Program-made: the position numbers and the translations under genes
From: Benincasa hispida
Lineage: Eukaryota; Streptophyta; Magnoliopsida; Cucurbitales; Cucurbitaceae
DNA length: 64,000 nucleotides
Assembly: GCF_009727055.1 (NCBI RefSeq)
Contig: NC_052349.1
Span: forward strand, 41,860,762 to 41,924,761
Direction of reading: 5' to 3'
Notes under the pieces: generated by a model
What the model was told of the DNA's origin: nothing
What the model saw: only the letters and a program-made list of their open reading frames with translations
The model's database searches: none
Shown: one piece after another, positions 59,099-64,000 of the stretch
Layout of the letters: each line of letters starts with the position of its first letter
Position numbering within the stretch: position 1 is the stretch's first letter

Positions 59099-59268
59099 GA
59101 AATTTGGGTTTGGATGGGTCAACCCGAATTTTTAAAAGTATAACTCAAACCCAACCCACATAAAAAATTCAACCCAACCAAATCCAAAATTAAAGAACCT
59201 AACCCAATCCTTATAATTTGGGTTGGGTAGTTTAGATTGTTCGGGTTATTGGGTCATTTGAACACCCT
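59099..59268. repeat. GGGTTGGG-type MITE fragment
   Basis: Contains ACTCAAACCCAACCCACAT and AATTTGGGTTGGGTAG and ends TTTGAACACCCT, the same end type as the element at 4586-5128. Its left end is missing. Confidence 0.5.
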
Positions 59269-61072
59269 TTACTTGATACATTTGATATACTATTGATACA
59301 TAGCTGAAAATGGCTAGTTATTTAAGTGTTTAAAAAAAATCATAAAATTAATTTTTTTAAAAATACTTTTTTCTCTAATTATTCCAAATACGACCAAATT
59401 ATCAAAATGAATATACTAAATCGAGTGTTAGTGAGTTTTAGATTGAATCTCCCTGGCCTATTGTACATTTGTACTTAAAAATGAAAAAAACAATATCATT
59501 TAAAAAGGAAAAAAACTACAAAAGGGATAAGAAATGTAACAAGTACAAAAATTAGAGTGAGTACTAACTCATATTGCTGCAAACAAAAAATACAAAAAAG
59601 TATACAAATTAATGAAAAAATACATAACTGATATATGTTAAATGTAGTATATTAGTTGATCGATATATATACCGAAAGCCGTTGATTTGTTAAAAGGGAA
59701 AATTTGAAATACGGAATAAAAGAAAATTTAAAATTGAAAATTTTGTCATACCTATCATTTTCCATTTGTTGAAGGCAAACCCCTAATTATACATTTTAGA
59801 TTTGCCACCTCCTTTTGCAGATAGCTACGAGTATTTTCAAGACTAGTTTGGTCATTTTGTGATGCAATTATTAGAAGTACAATCAAAGCCCCCAATTGAC
59901 TATACATGGGGAAAGTAATGAATAAAAAGTGAGGAATAATACTTTCACTGATTTGAGACTTTCTGAGTGGAACGGAAATAAAAACTATGAGGACTATCTT
60001 TATGTCTAAAATTGATATTATCATACAATTGTGAAGATATTTCGAACACTATTGTCCCTAACAATATCAGAGTCATATCCTTGACTTGGTCATGTTGGAT
60101 AGAATCATCGCATGTTGAACAAAGTAGAGATGAGCCTTAGAAGAAGTAATTGCTGGAGATCGATCCGTAGTTGAGTCTTATCAGACTAACGAACTAGTAG
60201 TGTGCTCTATGAAGAAGAGGAGTTGACTCGGATGATAGCTAGATAAATAGATGACTATGTAATTTTGGAGGAAGCTAGTGGTCCTATATATAGGGAAAAC
60301 ATTATTGGAAATGCGATCAAAGTTATGCAAAAGTTATTTGAGAGCCCTTTCATTTGTTTGGTAGACAATCTTGATTTTGTTTAATGTTAGATTCAATGAG
60401 TTTAACGGGTTTGATAGACAATCTAGATTTAGTTTTTAAAGACTATATTTAGATTCTATGATTCAAATAGTGTAAATTCTGGAAAAAAATATTTTTATAT
60501 TTCTATATCTAAATTTTAGACAAGAAAAGCTTAGCTCGGGTGAAATCAGGATATATTGAGGACCAAAAGGTCCATGGTTCAAATTTTCCACATCATTGTT
60601 ACTAAAAAAAAGAGTATATCTAGATTTTGAATTTGAAAATATAACATGCAAAATTATATTTAAAAAAATTAAAATGAAAACATTAACAAATATAGTATTT
60701 AATGTTAAAAAACAAAATTATTTTTTGTTGAATTAAAGTATGTATTTTTTCACAAGTTAAAATACGTGTATCAACTCTATTATAAATAATATGATATTAC
60801 AAAACAATAAGTATACAAATTAAACCTAAAATGTGTTTATAATTTAATTAATAATAGTTTATATTCAACCTAAAATTTAATGGGTAACTCCGACTAGTTT
60901 TATGATTTATAAATATGTTGTTGATGTCAAAATTCAGATAGGAGAAAAAATACATTGGTCAAGGGAAAAACGTGACCTACATGACATAAAAATCTGCACA
61001 TTGTTATAGGATTTGCCACTCTGACGTTAAAGTTAAAGAGTGCATAGATGAGACTTGTTATAGCTTTTCTAG
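59269..61072. other. Intergenic, no gene recognised
   Basis: AT-rich. The minus frames at 59755-60024 and 60463-60651 show no domain. It ends abruptly where copia C begins, without an LTR. Confidence 0.45.
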
Positions 61073-61545
61073 TGGATATGATGGTCCACTTCAACGTGGC
61101 GGAGGCAAATGGTACTGTCATAGATGAAAAGAGCCAAGTTAGTGTCATTATGAAATCTCTTCCAAAGAGTTTTCTGCAATTTGGGACAAACACAATGATG
61201 AATAAGATTGAATTAAATCTAACTACTCTTTTAAACGAGCTTCAGAATTACCAGTTTCTTATGGAGAATAAGGGACAATAAGGGGAAGCAAATGCTGTTA
61301 CCTTTAATAAGTTCCAAAAGTCTAGTCCTTCTACTTCACAGAATAAGAGTATTCTAATGAAGAAGAAGGAAAAAGGGAAAAGAAAGGCTTTTGCAAAACG
61401 CAAAAGCAAGGGAAAAGTTGCAGACAAAGGAAAACATTTCCACTGCAACGAAGACAGGTATTGTAAAAAGAGTTGCCTCAAATACCTTGCTAAAAGGAAA
61501 GCTGAAAAGGCAAAACAAGGCAACTATTCGTTGTTGAAACATGTT
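61073..61545 (+). pseudogene. gag 3' part of copia C
   Basis: VHFNVAEANGTVIDEKSQVS and NKIELNLTTLLNELQ are followed by a stop at about 61279 and a Lys-rich tail with KHFHCNEDRYCKKSCLKYLA (61357-61548 open). This keeps three Cys of the zinc knuckle that copia B has lost. Confidence 0.82.
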
Positions 61546-61554
61546 TAATGGAGA

Positions 61555-61930
61555 ATCATAACTCTACCTGGATACTTGATCCAGGGGCTTCTAACTATAT
61601 TTGTACTTATTCAGGAAACTAGTTCCTAAAGACAGCTTGCAGAGGGCGATATGACTTTTAAGGTTGGAACAGAAGAGGACGTCTCAGCTAAAGCATTGGG
61701 AGACTTGAAGTTGTTTTTTAGAGATAAATTCATTTTACTTGAAAATGTATATTATATTCCTGATATATGAAGAAATTTAATATCTATCTCATGTTTGTTA
61801 GAACAATTGTATAAAGTACCTTTTCATATTAATGAAGTGTTCATTAGCTGAAAAGGTGTTCAAATATGTTCTGCAAAACTGGAAAACAACTTATATGTGT
61901 TAAAACCAACCGAGGCTAAGACTATTTGAA
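61555..61930 (+). pseudogene. Protease region of copia C
   Basis: TWILDPGASNYICTY shows the protease site as DPG instead of DSG. The downstream part is parallel to copia B, with stops. Confidence 0.75.
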
Positions 61931-62995
61931 TATTGAGATGTTTAAAATAACTAAGACTCAGAATAAAAGACAAAAAGTTTCTCATAATGCCTATCTTTGG
62001 TACTTGAGACTTGGACACATTAATCTTAATAGGATTGAACGATTGGTCAAGAATGGACTCCTAAGTCAATTAGAAGACAACTTTTTACCTCCATGTGAGT
62101 CTTTTCTTAAGGGTAAGATGACCAAAAGATCTTCCACAGGAAAAGGTCATAGAGCCCAAAAACCCTTAGAACTCGTGTATTTAGACCTCTGTAGTCTGAT
62201 GAATGTCAAAGTATGAGGAGGGTATGAATATTTCATCAGTTTTATTAATGATTATTCAAGGTATGCTATGTTTACCTAATGCATCATAAGTCCAAAACCC
62301 TTGAAAAGTTCAAGGAGTATAAGGTTGAGGTAGAGAACTTGTTGGGTAAAAAAATTAAAACACTTTGATCAGATTGATGTGGAGAATATATGGACTTGAT
62401 CCAGGACTATTTGATAGAACATGGAATCCAGTCCCAGCTTACTCCACCTAGTAAACGCTAGCAGAATGGTGTATTGGAAAGGAGAAATAGAACTCTGTTA
62501 GACATGGTTCGTTTAATGATGAGCTATGCTTAATTTCCTAATTCATTTTGGGAATATGCAGTAAAGACTGCAGTATAAATTTTGAACATGATTACTTTAA
62601 AAAGTGTTTTTGAAATACCTTATGAGTTATGGAGAGGGCGTAAAGGTAGTTTATGTCACTTCGAGATTTGGATATGCCTGACACATGTGTCGGTGCAAAA
62701 TCTAAAGAAGTTGGAATATCGTTTAAAGTTGTTCCTATTCGTAGGATACCCCAAACAAATAAAAAGTTGCCTGTTTTATGATCCTCAAGATGATAAAATG
62801 TTTGTATTGACAAACGCTACATTCTTAAATGAAAACCACATGAGAGATCATCAACCTCGCAGTAAGCTACTATTGAATGAAATTTTCGAAGAAGCTACAG
62901 ATATACTAACAAGAGTTGTTGATCAAGTTCGTCTTTCAACAACAATTGTTGATGGAGCAGATACTTTGGTCAGTCACATTCTTCTCAAGAGTTGA
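61926..62995 (+). pseudogene. Integrase of copia C, broken
   Basis: 61926-62216 is open (RLGHINLNRIERLVKNGLLS, LELVYLDLCSLMNVK). A stop follows at GGYEYFI, then QNGVLERRNRTLLDMVRLMM and 62582-62995 open (IPYELWRGRKGSLCHFEIWI, LFVGYPKQIKSCLFYDPQDD, NHMRDHQPRSKLLLNEIFEE). The first catalytic D is in a changed context (YLD instead of HSD). Confidence 0.83.
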
Positions 62996-63054
62996 GAGTG
63001 GTTCGATGTAGTGGGAGGGTTGTTCAACAACCTGACCATTACATGGGTTGAATT

Positions 63055-63256
63055 GAAACTTAGGTCATCATACCTGATGATGGCATTGAAGATCCATTGA
63101 CCTTTAAATAGGCAATGAATGATGTAGACCAAGACCAGTGGATCAAAGCCATGGACCTTGAAATGGACTTTGTGTACTTAAATTAGGTCTAGGAACTTGT
63201 AGATCAACCGGATGGGGTAAAACCTATTGGTTGTAAATGGATCTATAAGAAGAAAC
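63055..63256 (+). pseudogene. RT start of copia C, cut by an LTR
   Basis: IPDDGIEDPLTFK, a stop, AMNDVDQDQWIKAMDLEMDF and GVKPIGCKWIYKKKL are the start of RVT_2. The frame ends at the LTR insertion. Confidence 0.8.
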
Positions 63257-64000
63257 TAAAGGATCTCTTACCGAAGAGTTCCATGAGCACATTCGGATCG
63301 TTCCGATCTCACAGTGACTGAAATACAAATGATACATTCAAACACCCAGTTATACAAACAAATCTTAATTAACGGCATGCTAAGAACAACAAAATAACAA
63401 GGGGAAGAGTGCCATACCAGTTGAATACAATCTTCAAACTTCGGAACTCAACGCAGCAGAACCCTCCATGCAATCTACCAACGCCCAGTAGCAGCGTCAA
63501 CTATAGCAGCTCGAACAACCGCACGAACACGAACGTCGCAGGGTGACACTACTAGTAAAGAGCCTCAGATATTCTCAGAGAGAGAACCCAAAGCGTGGTC
63601 TTTGGTAAGTTTGGTAGAGGAAAGAGGAATACCAGATCATGTAGGTGATAAGCAAGTGGGAGGGATAGACAAAATGGTCAGCTACACGATCGCATAGCAT
63701 GCTGCTTATCATTTAGAACAAGCTACACGATCGTGTAGATTTTACTGAACGATCGTTTAGAAAATGGTATACGATCGTTTAACAAAATCGGCACACTATA
63801 CGATCGTTTAAAGAAGCTATGCAATCGTGTAGAAAATATTGTGTGATCGTTTAGTCGCGAGGATGACGATCGTTTAAGTGGAGAGTTACTATCGTATAGG
63901 CTCTTGAATCTTTTAAGCGATCGTTTACTATCTTACCAACGCACGCTCTCACTTTCTTTTGGACGACTACAACAAACGATTAAAAAATGAAACAATTTCA
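63257..64000 (-). mobile_element. LTR 4 of the solo-LTR family, partial
   Basis: In minus orientation it ends GAGATCCTTTA (terminal CA mutated to TA) inside copia C. The sequence runs off the window, so solo LTR or full element cannot be decided. It contains a well-preserved CGATCG array at 63687-63928. Confidence 0.8.
63687..63928 (-). repeat. 22 bp-spaced CGATCG motif array in LTR 4
   Basis: Eleven units start at 63687, 63706, 63728, 63750, 63772, 63801, 63822, 63844, 63867, 63889 and 63918, with the same intervals as in solo LTR 1. Six units keep the intact CGATCGT core. Confidence 0.87.

Larger units (their letters stand above)
61073..63256 (+). mobile_element. Copia C: truncated relative of copia B
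   Basis: Internal sequence only, collinear with copia B from mid-gag (GATATGATGGTCCACTTCAA, compare 50711) to the start of RT. The 5' LTR, leader and first part of gag are missing. The 3' side is cut at 63256 by another LTR of the solo-LTR family. It preserves the uninterrupted integrase sequence where copia B carries solo LTR 3. Confidence 0.88.

Noticed and set aside
1..64000. tRNA, rRNA or other structured RNA genes
   Set aside because: I looked for tRNA-like and rRNA-like blocks and saw none; only the tRNA-complementary primer sites of the copia elements were found.

Overview
This is nuclear plant DNA, AT-rich and dominated by decayed retrotransposons, with one convincing cellular gene. 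The retroelement families and the ALG6 sequence point to a dicot. I think a cucurbit is likely, because the copia gag and LTR types resemble ones I associate with Cucurbitaceae, but I could not run a search to confirm it. Two isolated N characters (25447 and 27819) and long homopolymers, including a run of 30 C, suggest a draft long-read or gap-filled assembly.

Layout. 1-3.5 kb: Ty3/gypsy gag remnants and a large inverted repeat. 3.5-5.9 kb: a small direct/inverted repeat cluster and a MITE-like element. 5.9-11.3 kb: a complete but degenerate Ty1/copia element (copia A) with both LTRs. 11.3-13.0 kb: a gypsy-type LTR remnant. 13.4-16.0 kb: L1-type LINE 3' ends in both orientations. 17.1-17.4 kb: a foldback MITE. 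17.9-19.1 kb: another LINE 3' end. 19.4-22.3 kb: an intact six-exon ALG6 gene (first glucosyltransferase of N-glycan precursor assembly in the ER). 22.3-30.9 kb: intergenic DNA with MITEs, microsatellites and a TATACC-rich tract. 30.9-45 kb: a nested stack of an Athila/Tat-like gypsy remnant on the minus strand, copia LTR pieces, an organelle-derived mosaic (plastid ndhB and ycf2, probable mitochondrial rps3), two full-length solo LTRs and more copia and gypsy debris. 46.6-58.6 kb: copia B, a 12 kb element with 1.88 kb LTRs, a tRNA-Met-type primer site and a near-perfect target duplication, itself interrupted by a 2.05 kb solo LTR with a perfect 5 bp duplication. 61.1-63.3 kb: copia C, a truncated relative of copia B, cut at its 3' end by another copy of the same LTR that runs off the window.

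The genes do not form a pathway. ALG6 is the only functional gene supported; everything else is mobile-element or organelle-derived sequence at various stages of decay. The nesting gives an order of events. Copia B is younger than the minus-strand copia remnant it split, and the 2 kb solo LTRs are younger than copia B, copia C and the LTR piece near 34.9/37.0 kb.

The most unusual structure is inside the 2 kb solo-LTR family. All four copies carry an array of an 11 bp motif with a CGATCG core, spaced about 22 bp apart (11 units in three copies, 8 in the fourth). No defence system, operon, CRISPR array or new protein family was found.
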